From positions 166,288-230,287 of the forward strand of contig NZ_JSEH01000008.1 in assembly GCF_000801335.2 (NCBI RefSeq): 64,000 nucleotides of DNA, in the 5' to 3' direction. How positions within the stretch are numbered: position 1 is the stretch's first letter; every line of letters starts with the position of its first letter. This stretch comes from Desulfovibrio sp. TomC. Its GTDB lineage: Bacteria; Desulfobacterota; Desulfovibrionia; Desulfovibrionales; Desulfovibrionaceae. The notes beneath the pieces were generated by a model. That model did no database searches. It saw nothing but the letters and a program-made list of their open reading frames with translations, and was not told the DNA's origin. Both the position numbers and the translations under genes were made by a program. Below are positions 17,975 through 26,701 of this stretch, in pieces.

Positions 17975-19020
17975 CCCCCAAAACGCCCCTGTCGCCGCCG
18001 GACGCCCCACGCGCCGCCGGCCCCCAAAACCCCGACCGTCGCCGGTTCCTGGTCCGGCTGGGCGCGGCCTCGGCCCTGGCTGTGGCTGCCGGCGGCCTGG
18101 GGCTGGCCCTGCGCGATCCGGCCGGGCCCAAAGCCGGGCAAGGCGGCCGGGTCCTGGCCGGGCTGGGTGATTTTACCGTGGCCCCGCCCGCCCCGGGCCA
18201 ACCCCGGCTGGCCACTGTCCACGGCACGGACCGCCGGGCCATGTTCAACCAGGGCGTCAATGCCTTGGGCGGCATGGAGGCCTTTATTTCCCCGGGCGAC
18301 GTGGTGCTGCTCAAGGTCAACGCCGTCATTGCCGCGCCGGCCCTGCTCGGGGCCACCACCAATCCCGACCTGCTGGCCGCCGTGGCCGAGGCCTGCCGCC
18401 GCGCCGGCGCGGCCAGGGTGCTCGTCGCCGACAACCCCATCAACAACCCGGACAGCTGCTTCGAGGTCTCGGGGCTGGCCGGCGCGGCCCGGCAGTCCGG
18501 GGCGGCCCTCATCCTGCCCCGGCAAAGCCTGTTTGCGCCGGTGAGCCTGCCGGGGGCCGCCTTTCTCACCGACTGGCCGGTCCTGGCCGGGGCCTTTGCC
18601 GGCGTCGCCAAGTGCATCGTGCTCTCCCAGGTCAAGGACCATCAACGGGCGGTGGCCTCCATGACCCTTAAAAACCTCTACGGCCTGCTTGGCGGGCGGC
18701 GAAACATCTTCCACCAGGACATAAACGGCATTATCGCCGAACTGGGACGGCTGGTGCGCCCCACCTTGTGCGTGCTCGACGGGGTGACCTCCATGATGAC
18801 CAACGGCCCGACCGGCGGCTCCCTGTCGGACTTGAAAGCCACCAACACCATGATCCTGTCCACCGACCCCGTGGCCGCCGACGCCCAGGGGATTGGCCTG
18901 CTTGGGCGCACCCCGGCCGACCTGCCCTATCTGGCCCTGGCCCAGGCCGCCGGCGTCGGCAGCATCGACCCGGCAGGGCTGCGTCCCGTCACCCTGAGCG
19001 TCGAACCGGCGGCGGGCTAG
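17971..19020 (+). CDS. Tat-exported DUF362 protein
   Basis: 349 aa. The N-terminus has a twin-arginine signal (PDRRRFLVRLGAASALAVAA, residues 22-41), implying a folded, perhaps cofactor-bearing protein in the periplasm. The body has DUF362 features: GDVVLLKVNAVIAAP, VLVADNPINNPDS, KCIVLSQVKDHQRAVASMTL and the acidic C-terminal VLDGVTSMMTNGPTGG. DUF362 proteins are commonly associated with ferredoxins and some bind iron-sulfur clusters; this one lacks its own CxxCxxC ferredoxin motif. It is sandwiched between DUF6599 (4-base overlap) and the polyferredoxin (3-base gap). Substrate and reaction unknown. Confidence 0.85.
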   Translation: MTPKTPLSPPDAPRAAGPQNPDRRRFLVRLGAASALAVAAGGLGLALRDPAGPKAGQGGRVLAGLGDFTVAPPAPGQPRLATVHGTDRRAMFNQGVNALGGMEAFISPGDVVLLKVNAVIAAPALLGATTNPDLLAAVAEACRRAGAARVLVADNPINNPDSCFEVSGLAGAARQSGAALILPRQSLFAPVSLPGAAFLTDWPVLAGAFAGVAKCIVLSQVKDHQRAVASMTLKNLYGLLGGRRNIFHQDINGIIAELGRLVRPTLCVLDGVTSMMTNGPTGGSLSDLKATNTMILSTDPVAADAQGIGLLGRTPADLPYLALAQAAGVGSIDPAGLRPVTLSVEPAAG

Positions 19021-19023
19021 GCC

Positions 19024-20826
19024 ATGGGCATTGTCGCCGCGCGCCGCATCAGCCAGGGCTTTTTCCTGCTTGTGTTCGGCTGGCTGTGCCTGGTGGCCAC
19101 GCTTGGCGACGGGCTGTTCGAACTGCGGGGCTGGCCGGTCAACTGGCTGCTCTCGCTCGACCCGCTGCCGGCCCTGGCCACGGCCCTGGCCACCGGGAGC
19201 CTTTATGCCCCGCTGCTCTGGGCCGTGCCGGCAGTGGTCCTGACCCTTTTTCTCGGCCGGTTTTTCTGTGGTTTCCTCTGCCCGCTCGGCACGCTTAATC
19301 AAATAAGCGGCTTTCTGGTCCGCAAGGGCCTGGGCCGCCCGGCCCGGGCCGAGGACAACCGCCCCGGCCCGGCCCAGGGGCTGAAATACGCCCTGCTCGC
19401 CTTGCTCCTGGCTGCGGCGGTCCTGGGCAACGTCCAGACCGGCCTGCTCGATCCCCTGCCGCTTCTGACCCGCTCGGTCGATCTCGGCCTGCTGCCGCTC
19501 CTTGATCCGCGTCAGGGCCTGGGCCTGGGCCAGGCCGAGGCCCGGCACTACGACGGGGCCTGGGTGTTCGGCTTGGTTTTCATCGCCATCCTGGCGGCCA
19601 ATGCCCTGCGGCCCCGTTTTTTTTGCCGTTATCTGTGTCCCCTGGGAGCCTTTTTCGGCCTGCTCGTCCGATTTGCTCCCTGGCGCATCGGCAAGGCCAC
19701 GAGCGACGACTGCGGCGCTTGCCGGAGGTGCGAGGAATACTGCGAGGGCGGCTGCCGGCCGTCGGGCAAGCTCATTGCCAGCGAATGCGTGCTGTGCCTC
19801 AACTGCCTTGCCCGCTGTCCCACCGGCCGCATCGGCTTTGCCGGCCGGGCCTCGGCAGCCGGGGAGCAGCCCTTGCCGGACTTTTCCCGGCGCGGGGCGG
19901 TGCTGGTCCTGGCCTCGGGCACGGCCGGGCTCGTGGCCGCGCCGCTGTGGAGCGTTGGCGGCGTGGCCGGGGCCGGGCGCAACCCGGGGCTGATCCGGCC
20001 GCCCGGGTCCTTAGACGAGGCCCGGTTCCTGGCCCGGTGCATCCGCTGCGGCCAGTGCATGCGGGTGTGCCCGGCCAACGTCATCCAGCCGGCCTTCACC
20101 GTGGCCGGGGCGGCCGGGATATGGACGCCGACGCTCGATTTCCGCCTGGGCCGGGCCGGCTGCCTGCAAAACTGCATCGCCTGCGGCCAGCTGTGCCCCA
20201 CGGCCGCCATCCGGCCGCTGACCCTGGAAGAAAAGCTCGGCCAGGGCGATTTTGCCGCTGTCGGTCCCATTCGCCTGGGCACGGCCTTTGTGGACCGCAC
20301 CCGCTGCCTGCCCTGGGCCATGGGCCGGCCGTGTCTGGTGTGCCAGGAGGTCTGCCCGGTCAGCCCCAAGGCCATTTCCGTGCGCGAGGTTTTTGAGCCG
20401 CTGCGCGCCCCGCGCCTGACCGTGGCCGGGGTCCGGGGAACGGAAGTGACCGTGGCCGCCCTGGCCCCGGTCGGGCGCAATCTGGCCTCGGGCGACTTCT
20501 CCCTGCGCCCGGTCGGAGCGCCAACCCAGCCGCCCCGGCGCATCCTCGGCGCGTCCGGGGTGCAGCTCACCCTGGCGGCCCCCCTGGCCGAGGCCGACAC
20601 CGTCCCGGGCCGGGAGCTGGAACTCGTCGTGCGCCTGGAACAGCCCCATGTGGACCCGGCCCGGTGCATTGGCTGCGGCATGTGCGAACATGAATGTCCG
20701 GTATCGGGCCTGCGGGCCATCCGGGTCAGCAGTGAAAACGAATCGCGTTCGGGGCCGGGCCGCATGGTGGCCGACGCCGCCCCGCAAGGAGGAGCACCAT
20801 GTCTCAGAAAACAGCTTCCGGCCTGA
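19024..20826 (+). CDS. NapH-NapG-like fusion polyferredoxin, membrane-bound
   Basis: 600 aa. Residues 1-275 resemble NapH/MauN: several transmembrane helices, two CxxxCP motifs (FCGFLCPLG at 81-89 and FCRYLCPLG at 200-208), then ferredoxin cysteines at 230-244 and CVLCLNCLARCP (255-266). Residues about 286-309 contain a twin-arginine-like segment (FSRRGAVLVLASGTAGLVAA), followed by a NapG/MauM-like ferredoxin domain with CIRCGQCMRVCP, CLQNCIACGQLCP, CLVCQEVCPV and a last CIGCGMCEHECP near residue 550. The order suggests a fusion of a quinol-linked NapH module with a NapG module whose Tat signal has become an internal membrane anchor (inference). Its last 28 bases overlap the next gene. It is the probable electron carrier for the DUF362 and aldo/keto reductase partners. 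Confidence 0.85.
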   Translation: MGIVAARRISQGFFLLVFGWLCLVATLGDGLFELRGWPVNWLLSLDPLPALATALATGSLYAPLLWAVPAVVLTLFLGRFFCGFLCPLGTLNQISGFLVRKGLGRPARAEDNRPGPAQGLKYALLALLLAAAVLGNVQTGLLDPLPLLTRSVDLGLLPLLDPRQGLGLGQAEARHYDGAWVFGLVFIAILAANALRPRFFCRYLCPLGAFFGLLVRFAPWRIGKATSDDCGACRRCEEYCEGGCRPSGKLIASECVLCLNCLARCPTGRIGFAGRASAAGEQPLPDFSRRGAVLVLASGTAGLVAAPLWSVGGVAGAGRNPGLIRPPGSLDEARFLARCIRCGQCMRVCPANVIQPAFTVAGAAGIWTPTLDFRLGRAGCLQNCIACGQLCPTAAIRPLTLEEKLGQGDFAAVGPIRLGTAFVDRTRCLPWAMGRPCLVCQEVCPVSPKAISVREVFEPLRAPRLTVAGVRGTEVTVAALAPVGRNLASGDFSLRPVGAPTQPPRRILGASGVQLTLAAPLAEADTVPGRELELVVRLEQPHVDPARCIGCGMCEHECPVSGLRAIRVSSENESRSGPGRMVADAAPQGGAPCLRKQLPA

Positions 20827-20981
20827 CGCGGCGGGCAGCCCTCAAAACCCTGACCCTGGGCGGTCTGGCCGCAGCCGGGGCCGGCCTGGGCGCAACCGCC
20901 GCCCCGGCCCAGACCCCTGACGCCCCCAGACCATCCCCCGCCGTACCTTGGGAAAGACCGGGCTTTCGGTGTCCATCTTAA
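20799..20981 (+). pseudogene. Tat signal fragment of the aldo/keto reductase, frame-disrupted
   Basis: Encodes MSQKTASGL then TRRAALKTLTLGGLAAAGAG, a textbook twin-arginine signal, with AAGGAG upstream of the ATG. The frame then runs out at 20981. The aldo/keto reductase body lies in the -1 frame and begins RRTLGKTGLSVS immediately after the C-run at 20936-20940. One additional C there would join both parts as ...PSPRRTLGKTG. This may be a sequencing error, a real loss of export, or a slippage site. Confidence 0.7.
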
Positions 20982-22012
20982 ATCTTGGCGGCATGTTCGA
21001 CACCATCAACAGCCAGCTCCTGCTCAAGCAGGCCCTGGCCTGGGGCGTCAATTTCTGGGACACGGCCGAGGCCTACGGCAACGGCCAGTCCGAAGAGGGC
21101 TTTGGCCGCTTTTTCGCCCGCAATCCCGAGGCCAGAAGCCAGGTGGTGCTGACCACCAAACTGACCACCAAGGCCGGACGCTTTGACGAGCGCCTGGACG
21201 AAGCGCTTTCGCGCCTGAAAACCAACTATGTCGATCTGTTCTACGTCCACGCCATCTCCACTATCGACGAGATGGGCGGCCATTGGCGGGAGTGGGCGGC
21301 CAAACAGAAACAGGCCGGCAAGATCAAATTCTTCGGATTCAGCAGCCACAACAATATGGAAGCCTGCCTGGAAGGCGCGGCCAAGCTCGACTTCATCGAC
21401 GCCGTCATGGTGGCCTACAATTTCCGGCTCATGGCCGAGCCGGCCATGAAAAAGGCGCTTGAGGCCTGCACCAAAGCCGGCATCGGCGTGGTGGCCATGA
21501 AGACCCAGGGCGGCGGGCCGGTCAAATCCGACAGCCAGGCCGAACTGGACATGGCCGGACGGTTTCTGGCGAAGGGCTTTACCGACAAGCAGGCCAAGCT
21601 CAAGGCCATCTGGGAAAACCCGGCCATCGCCTCGGTGTGCTCGCAAATGCCAAACCTCACCATCCTCTCGGCCAACGTGGCCGCCGCCCGCGACACCACT
21701 GCCCTGGCCCGGCAGGATATCGAGTCCCTGTCCCGTTTTGCCGCCGATACCCACGGCGACTACTGCGCCGGCTGCGCCACACTGTGCAGCGCGGCCTTGG
21801 GCGGCAATCTCCCGGTGGCCGACGTCATGCGGGCCATGATGTACGCCCGCGACTACGGCGAACCGGCCCTGGCCCGGGAACTCTACGCCAGCCTGCCCGA
21901 AAGCCTGCGCCGGGCCGACGGCAGCCTGGATTTTGCCGCTGCCGAGGCCGCCTGCCCCCGGGGACTGGCCATCGCCGCCATCATGGCCGAGGCTGCCACA
22001 CTTTTGGCCTGA
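20948..22012 (+). CDS. Aldo/keto reductase with C-terminal cysteine cluster
   Basis: 354 aa if read from TTG 20948, but that start has no Shine-Dalgarno and the natural N-terminus is probably the Tat signal at 20799, one base out of frame. AKR-fold motifs include LGKTGLSVSILNLGG, the catalytic Asp/Tyr in FWDTAEAYGNGQSE, the lysine in VVLTTKLTTK and the histidine in DLFYVHAIS. Near the C-terminus CAGCATLC may bind a metal or Fe-S cluster, as in other ferredoxin-linked AKRs. The location after DUF362 and polyferredoxin genes suggests a periplasmic redox enzyme supplied by Fe-S carriers rather than a typical NADPH enzyme (inference). Substrate unknown. Confidence 0.85.
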   Translation: MGKTGLSVSILNLGGMFDTINSQLLLKQALAWGVNFWDTAEAYGNGQSEEGFGRFFARNPEARSQVVLTTKLTTKAGRFDERLDEALSRLKTNYVDLFYVHAISTIDEMGGHWREWAAKQKQAGKIKFFGFSSHNNMEACLEGAAKLDFIDAVMVAYNFRLMAEPAMKKALEACTKAGIGVVAMKTQGGGPVKSDSQAELDMAGRFLAKGFTDKQAKLKAIWENPAIASVCSQMPNLTILSANVAAARDTTALARQDIESLSRFAADTHGDYCAGCATLCSAALGGNLPVADVMRAMMYARDYGEPALARELYASLPESLRRADGSLDFAAAEAACPRGLAIAAIMAEAATLLA

Positions 22013-22050
22013 CCGTCGAAAACCATCCCACCCGGGAAGGAGACTACGCC

Positions 22051-23055
22051 ATGAAAGCCATCCTCGCCGTCGGCGGCCATGATCCCGCTGCCGAAAAAGC
22101 CTTCATCGAGGCAGAGCGACCGCAACCGACGCCCGGGCCTCATGACGTCCTGGTTCGGGTGGCGGCCGCCGGGGTCAATCCCGTGGACACCAAGATCTTT
22201 GCCCGGCTCACCCCGGGCGAGGAGCGCATCCTGGGGTATGACGCCTGCGGCACGGTGGCCGGGCTGGGGGACCAGGTCCGGCGCTTTGACCTGGGCCAGA
22301 CCGTCTACTGCGCCGGCACCCTGACCGGACCGGGCAGCAACGCCGAATACCTGCTGGTGGACGAACGGCGCGCCGCCCTGGCCCCGGCCACGCTGGAGCC
22401 GGTCCAGGCTGCCGCCTTGCCGCTGACGGCGCTGACGGCCTGGGAGGGGCTGTTTGACCGCCTGGGCTTTACCCCGGCCCCCGGGGCCAATACCGGAAAG
22501 CGCCTGCTGGTCATCGGCGGGGCCGGCGGGGTCGGGTCCATGGTCATCCAGCTTGGAGTCTGGGCCGGGCTGACGGTTGCGGCCACGGCCGGCCGGCCCG
22601 AGTCTGCGGCCTGGTGCCGGACGCTTGGAGCCTCGGTGGTCATCGGCCGGGGGGATGTGGCCGAGGAACTGGCCCAGGCCGGAATGACGGCTGTGGAGGC
22701 CGTCTACTGCACCACCCACATGGAGGAGCATTGGACGGCCATGGCCCGGGTGCTGGCTCCGCAAGGAGCGATCTGCCTGATCGACGACCCGGCCGGGCCG
22801 CTTGACCTGACGATATTCAAACAGAAATCCGCCCGCATCTGCTGGGAGTTCATGTTCACCCGGTCGCTTTTCGGCACCGAGGACCTGGACCGCCAAGGAT
22901 TCATTCTCGACCGCGTGGCCCGGCTGGTCGAGGCCGGAACCCTGCGCACCACGGTCAGCGAGGTCCTAACCGGACTCTCGGCCGAAAATGTACGCGCCGC
23001 CCACCTGCGCCAGAAAAGCGGCACCATGGTCGGCAAGCAGGTGATCGCCGTCTAG
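22051..23055 (+). CDS. Zinc-type alcohol dehydrogenase family / quinone oxidoreductase-like protein
   Basis: 334 aa from the ATG with AAGGAG eight bases upstream. An MDR-fold protein: a GroES-like N-terminal domain (DVLVRVAAAGVNPVDTKIFA, ILGYDACGTVAGLG) and a Rossmann domain (LLVIGGAGGVGSMVIQLGVW). It has the length and sequence character of the zinc-binding alcohol dehydrogenase subfamily close to NADPH:quinone reductases; the classical structural-zinc cysteine quartet is not seen. It is 38 bases after the AKR gene on the same strand but has its own ribosome site and may be a passenger rather than part of the Fe-S module. Confidence 0.88.
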   Translation: MKAILAVGGHDPAAEKAFIEAERPQPTPGPHDVLVRVAAAGVNPVDTKIFARLTPGEERILGYDACGTVAGLGDQVRRFDLGQTVYCAGTLTGPGSNAEYLLVDERRAALAPATLEPVQAAALPLTALTAWEGLFDRLGFTPAPGANTGKRLLVIGGAGGVGSMVIQLGVWAGLTVAATAGRPESAAWCRTLGASVVIGRGDVAEELAQAGMTAVEAVYCTTHMEEHWTAMARVLAPQGAICLIDDPAGPLDLTIFKQKSARICWEFMFTRSLFGTEDLDRQGFILDRVARLVEAGTLRTTVSEVLTGLSAENVRAAHLRQKSGTMVGKQVIAV

Positions 23056-23074
23056 ATTTTTCCTCAGGGAAACA

Positions 23075-23256
23075 CACCGGCGGCCGGGGACCAGGACCCT
23101 TTGGCCGCCGCAGCAATGGTGGTTCCCGTTACGCGCAAACGCCTGCTTGTACCGGTCCACAACTGACCGGCTTGCCAGTCAGTCCCATGAACCCCTTGAA
23201 AAAACTTCTCCAAGTGCCGGGGTCCGGGGGGATCATCCCCCCGGCCGCCGGAGGCA
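23075..23256. repeat. GC-rich intergenic repeat, copy D
   Basis: CCGGCGGCCGGGGACC, then CCCTTTGGCCGCCGCAGCAA-TGGTGGTTCCCGTT (compare 614-650 and 52966-52985 in opposite orientation) and the core GGGGTCCGGGGGG-ATCAT-CCCCCCGG followed by CCGCCGGAGGC (23217-23254). It lies in the convergent gap between the alcohol dehydrogenase and the hybrid kinase. Confidence 0.7.
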
Positions 23257-23274
23257 TCCCCCGCTTCTCTCAGA

Positions 23275-25875
23275 TCACTCCTCCCCTTTGCCGGCGGCCC
23301 GGGCGATGGCCCGGGTCAGATCGCTGCCGGTGACCGGCTTGGCCAGGTGATCGTCCATGCCGGCGGCCAGAAAACGCTCCCGGTCGCCCGGCATGGCATA
23401 GGCCGTCAGCGCGACAATGGGCGTCCGGCTCCGGCCGGTGGCCGCCTCGTGCTCCCGGATGGCCCGGGTGGCCTCCAGACCGTCGACTGCCGGCATCTCC
23501 ACATCCATGAAAATCAGGTCAAAACCGGTCTCCCGGGCCATGGCCACGGCCTCCCTGCCGTTTCGGGCCACGCTTGGGCGGTGTCCGGCCTTTTGCAGCA
23601 TGCGGGTGACCGCCAAAATGGTGACCTCGTCGTCCTCGGCCACCAGGATCGAAAACCCGGCGGGCGCGGCCGCCACGACCGTCTCCGGGATCGCCTCGGC
23701 ATTCGGGGCGGCACGGCCGAAAGGCAGGGACAGGTAGACCGTGGTCCCGGCTTCCGGGGTGTTGTCGATGGCCAGCGCACCGCCAAGAAGCCGCACGAGC
23801 TTGGCGACAATGGCCAGCCCCAGCCCGGCCCCCTGGAACCGTCGGGTGTAGCTGGACTCAACCTGAACAAAGGGCTCGAAAATCGTGGCCAGTTGGACGT
23901 CGGTAATGCCGATGCCGGTATCGGCGATGGTGAAAAGCAGCCGCACCTGATCCAAACGGCCCACCGGCAGCGGCCCGGCCGTGACCCGCACGCTCCCGGA
24001 CGCAGTGAATTTGACGGCATTGCCCACCAGATTAAACAGGATTTGCAACACCCGGGCCTCGTCGCCCAGGACCACCGGCGGCATGTCCGGGGCGAGCGTG
24101 CAGGACAGGTCCAGGTTCTTTTCCCGACAGGTAAGCCGGAAGAGGTCCAGGATGGCCGGAGCCAGATCAGCCGTACGCATGGGCGCGGCCACAAGCGACA
24201 TCCGGCCGGTCTCGATGCGGGAGATGTCCAGGATGTCGGCCAAAAGCCGGGTCAGCCGGCCGCAGGACTTGATGGCGGCCTGGATGTACTCGGACTGTTC
24301 GCCAGACGTCTGGGTGGTCTTGAGCAATTCGAGCATCCCCAGAATGCCGTTTAAGGGGGTGCGGATTTCATGGCTCATGTTGGCCAGGAATTCGGATTTG
24401 GCCCGGCTGGCGGCCTCAGCCAGCTGTTTGGCCTCGATAAGCTGCATTTCAACCTGTTTGCGGGCCGTGACGTCGCGCAGGATGCCCACCCCATGCCACC
24501 GCCCCTGCATGTCCAGGGCGGCCAGCGACAGCGACACCACGATTTCGCTGCCGTCCTTGCGCCGGGCCAGCAGATCCCGGGAATTGGCCGGAATGTCGCC
24601 CCGGCCGGTGGCTGCAAATTCCGCGAAACCCTCGCGTCCGGCCTCGCCGTACCGCTTGGAGGCAAGGAGCCCATGCACGTCGCGGCCCAGGGCCTCGGCG
24701 GCCGGATAGCCAAGCAGGGACTCGGCGGCCGGATTCCAGAAGGTCACCACCCCGTCGGCGTCGGTCATGATGATGGCGTCACGGGCCGCCTCGATGATGC
24801 GGCGAAGACGCATCTCGCTTTGACGCAGGGCTTCGTCGCTCTGCCGCCGGTCGGTGATGTCCCGGGCAATGCCGATCAGGGAGGCCCGGCCCTCGGCCTG
24901 AAACGCCACCACCCGCAGTTCCACCGGGAAGGTTGTGCCGTCCTTGCGTCGATGCTGGGTCTCAAACGATGCCCGGCCCGTCCGGGCGATGGCCGCTTGA
25001 AACGCTGCCAAGCCTTGCTCCGTCTGCTCGACGTCCAGATCGATGACGCCGCGTTCCAGCAGCTCCTGACGGCTCAGGCCGGTCTGGCGCTCGGCCTCGG
25101 GGTTGACGTCGAGAAACCGGCCGGTCTCGTCGGCGAGGTAAATGGCGTCGCCGGCGTTTTCCACCAGCAGGCGTAACTTTTGCTCGGCCAGCCGCAGCGG
25201 TCCCATGGCGATATCCAGGCAATAGAGCAGGGTTTCGCCCCGCAGGGTCTGCACCACGGCATGGCTGGAAAAAACCTGGACCGGGGAGCCGTCCTTGCGC
25301 AGAAGCGTCAGTTCGCCGGCAGGCAGGGGCCGGCCGGAGTCGGCCATGGCCGCCATGGCGGCCCGCACCTCGTTACGCATGGCCGACGGGATGATGCAGT
25401 CGAGCAGATCGCGGCCGAGCACCTCCTCCCGGGAAAACCCGTAGATGGCCTCCGAGGCGGCGTTCCAGTAACGGATGCGCCGGTCCGGGCCGTAGCCCTG
25501 GACCGCGACCGTGGGGATGTTGTCGAGCAGGGAATGGAAGCGCTCCTCGCTTTCGGCCAAGGCGATTTCAGTCGCCCGCACCCTGGCTTCGGCGGCCTGC
25601 TCGGCGCGCCGGGCCTCGGCCAGGCGTCGGCGCAACCCGACGCAGCCGATCAGGATTATGCCGCAAAGCACAAGCAGCGCAAAGAATACGGCCAGGAACC
25701 AGATGCCGGCATTCGGGATGTCCCCGGGGAGCTGGCCGGGCGCTCCCGGCTGTGCCCCGAGAACTGGCGCGACCAGGGCCGCCGGGGTGACCGGGAGGCC
25801 GGCGGCCGCCAGCCATCCTCGACGGCTGGCGGCAACCCGCGCGGCCGGGTTCGGCAAAGATGTCCTTCGCGACAT
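23275..25875 (-). CDS. Membrane hybrid histidine kinase with three PAS domains and receiver
   Basis: 866 aa from the ATG at 25875 (an in-frame start 39 bases further upstream is possible). One N-terminal membrane helix (WFLAVFFALLVLCGIILIG), three PAS/PAC segments (about 100-485), HisKA with MSHEIRTPLNGILGML, HATPase (NLVGNAVKFT, ADTGIGI, GAGLGLAIVAKLV) and a C-terminal receiver (LIFMDVEMPAVDGLEA, AKPVTGSDL). There is no large periplasmic domain, so the signal is probably sensed by PAS in the cytoplasm. Its architecture parallels the hybrid kinase at 12195-15728 but with a different N-terminus. No cognate regulator is adjacent. Confidence 0.9.
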   Translation of the reverse strand: MSRRTSLPNPAARVAASRRGWLAAAGLPVTPAALVAPVLGAQPGAPGQLPGDIPNAGIWFLAVFFALLVLCGIILIGCVGLRRRLAEARRAEQAAEARVRATEIALAESEERFHSLLDNIPTVAVQGYGPDRRIRYWNAASEAIYGFSREEVLGRDLLDCIIPSAMRNEVRAAMAAMADSGRPLPAGELTLLRKDGSPVQVFSSHAVVQTLRGETLLYCLDIAMGPLRLAEQKLRLLVENAGDAIYLADETGRFLDVNPEAERQTGLSRQELLERGVIDLDVEQTEQGLAAFQAAIARTGRASFETQHRRKDGTTFPVELRVVAFQAEGRASLIGIARDITDRRQSDEALRQSEMRLRRIIEAARDAIIMTDADGVVTFWNPAAESLLGYPAAEALGRDVHGLLASKRYGEAGREGFAEFAATGRGDIPANSRDLLARRKDGSEIVVSLSLAALDMQGRWHGVGILRDVTARKQVEMQLIEAKQLAEAASRAKSEFLANMSHEIRTPLNGILGMLELLKTTQTSGEQSEYIQAAIKSCGRLTRLLADILDISRIETGRMSLVAAPMRTADLAPAILDLFRLTCREKNLDLSCTLAPDMPPVVLGDEARVLQILFNLVGNAVKFTASGSVRVTAGPLPVGRLDQVRLLFTIADTGIGITDVQLATIFEPFVQVESSYTRRFQGAGLGLAIVAKLVRLLGGALAIDNTPEAGTTVYLSLPFGRAAPNAEAIPETVVAAAPAGFSILVAEDDEVTILAVTRMLQKAGHRPSVARNGREAVAMARETGFDLIFMDVEMPAVDGLEATRAIREHEAATGRSRTPIVALTAYAMPGDRERFLAAGMDDHLAKPVTGSDLTRAIARAAGKGEE

Positions 25876-26239
25876 TGCTGTGCCCCTGTGCGGCGCAAAC
25901 AACCTGGCCGGCATGGTCTGCCTGCGCCCAAGGCCTGGAAACAGCGGCGGGCGGAAGGCTTCTTCCTCGATACCCTAAAAAAGAGATCATGCACAAGGGC
26001 TGACCGACCCGAGCCACGACACAGGACGCCCGCTGCGGGCCGGTCGGATCCTCGGGGCCGCCGGAAGACGCCGCCGGGCCGGCCCGGGAAAACGCTGTCA
26101 CGGACAACTGGTCCCAGGGCGACGCTTTGGGCCGCTGCGACAGGCGGCACGTGGTCCGCGCGTCTTGACGCCGCCCCCTGCCCTGGTCCACTCTGCGAGA
26201 GGCCTGACGGCCACCCCTTTGCACACGGAGTTGACCCCC
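25876..26239. other. Divergent intergenic region
   Basis: 364 bases between the hybrid kinase (minus) and the deaminase-ribD pair (plus). A TTGACG at 26165-26170 could be a -35 element but no good -10 follows. There is no FMN riboswitch-like sequence upstream of ribD. No gene supported. Confidence 0.4.
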
Positions 26240-26701
26240 ATGGACAAGCGTCTTCCCTGGCCCGATTATTTCATGCGCATCGCCTATCTGGTGGCCGAGC
26301 GCAGCACCTGCCTGCGCCGCAAGGTCGGGGCTGTGGCCGTGCGCGACCGCCGCATCCTGGCCACGGGCTACAACGGCTCCCCGGCCGGCACGGCCCATTG
26401 CCTGGATATCGGCTGCCTGCGCGAGAAACTTGGCATCCCGTCCGGGGAACGCCACGAACTGTGCCGGGGGCTGCACGCCGAGCAAAACGTCATCATCCAA
26501 TGCGCCCTGCACGGCGTGCCCATTGCCGGGGCGGACATCTACTGCACCACCCAGCCGTGCCTGATCTGCACCAAGATGCTGATCAACTGCCAGGTGAACC
26601 ACATCTATTTCAGCCAAGGCTATCCTGATCCGCTCTCGGCCGAGATGATCGCCGAGGCCGGCATCGGCTTTGACGTATTGGAGGGCAACCATGGCGTCTG
26701 A
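26240..26701 (+). CDS. dCMP/cytidine deaminase family protein (ComEB-like)
   Basis: 153 aa, starting [20 protein letters not shown] with GGAG nine bases upstream. It has the zinc-deaminase signatures LHAEQNVI (zinc-binding His and catalytic Glu) and [15 protein letters not shown] (zinc-binding PCxxC), and the substrate loop [14 protein letters not shown] of dCMP deaminases. It likely converts dCMP to dUMP for thymidylate synthesis. It overlaps ribD by 11 bases, an arrangement that suggests cotranscription of two related deaminases. Confidence 0.9.
   Translation: MDKRLPWPDYFMRIAYLVAERSTCLRRKVGAVAVRDRRILATGYNGSPAGTAHCLDIGCLREKLGIPSGERHELCRGLHAEQNVIIQCALHGVPIAGADIYCTTQPCLICTKMLINCQVNHIYFSQGYPDPLSAEMIAEAGIGFDVLEGNHGV

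Noticed and set aside
26165..26239. FMN riboswitch upstream of ribD
   Set aside because: None of the conserved FMN-aptamer sequence is present and the first gene of the unit is a dCMP deaminase.
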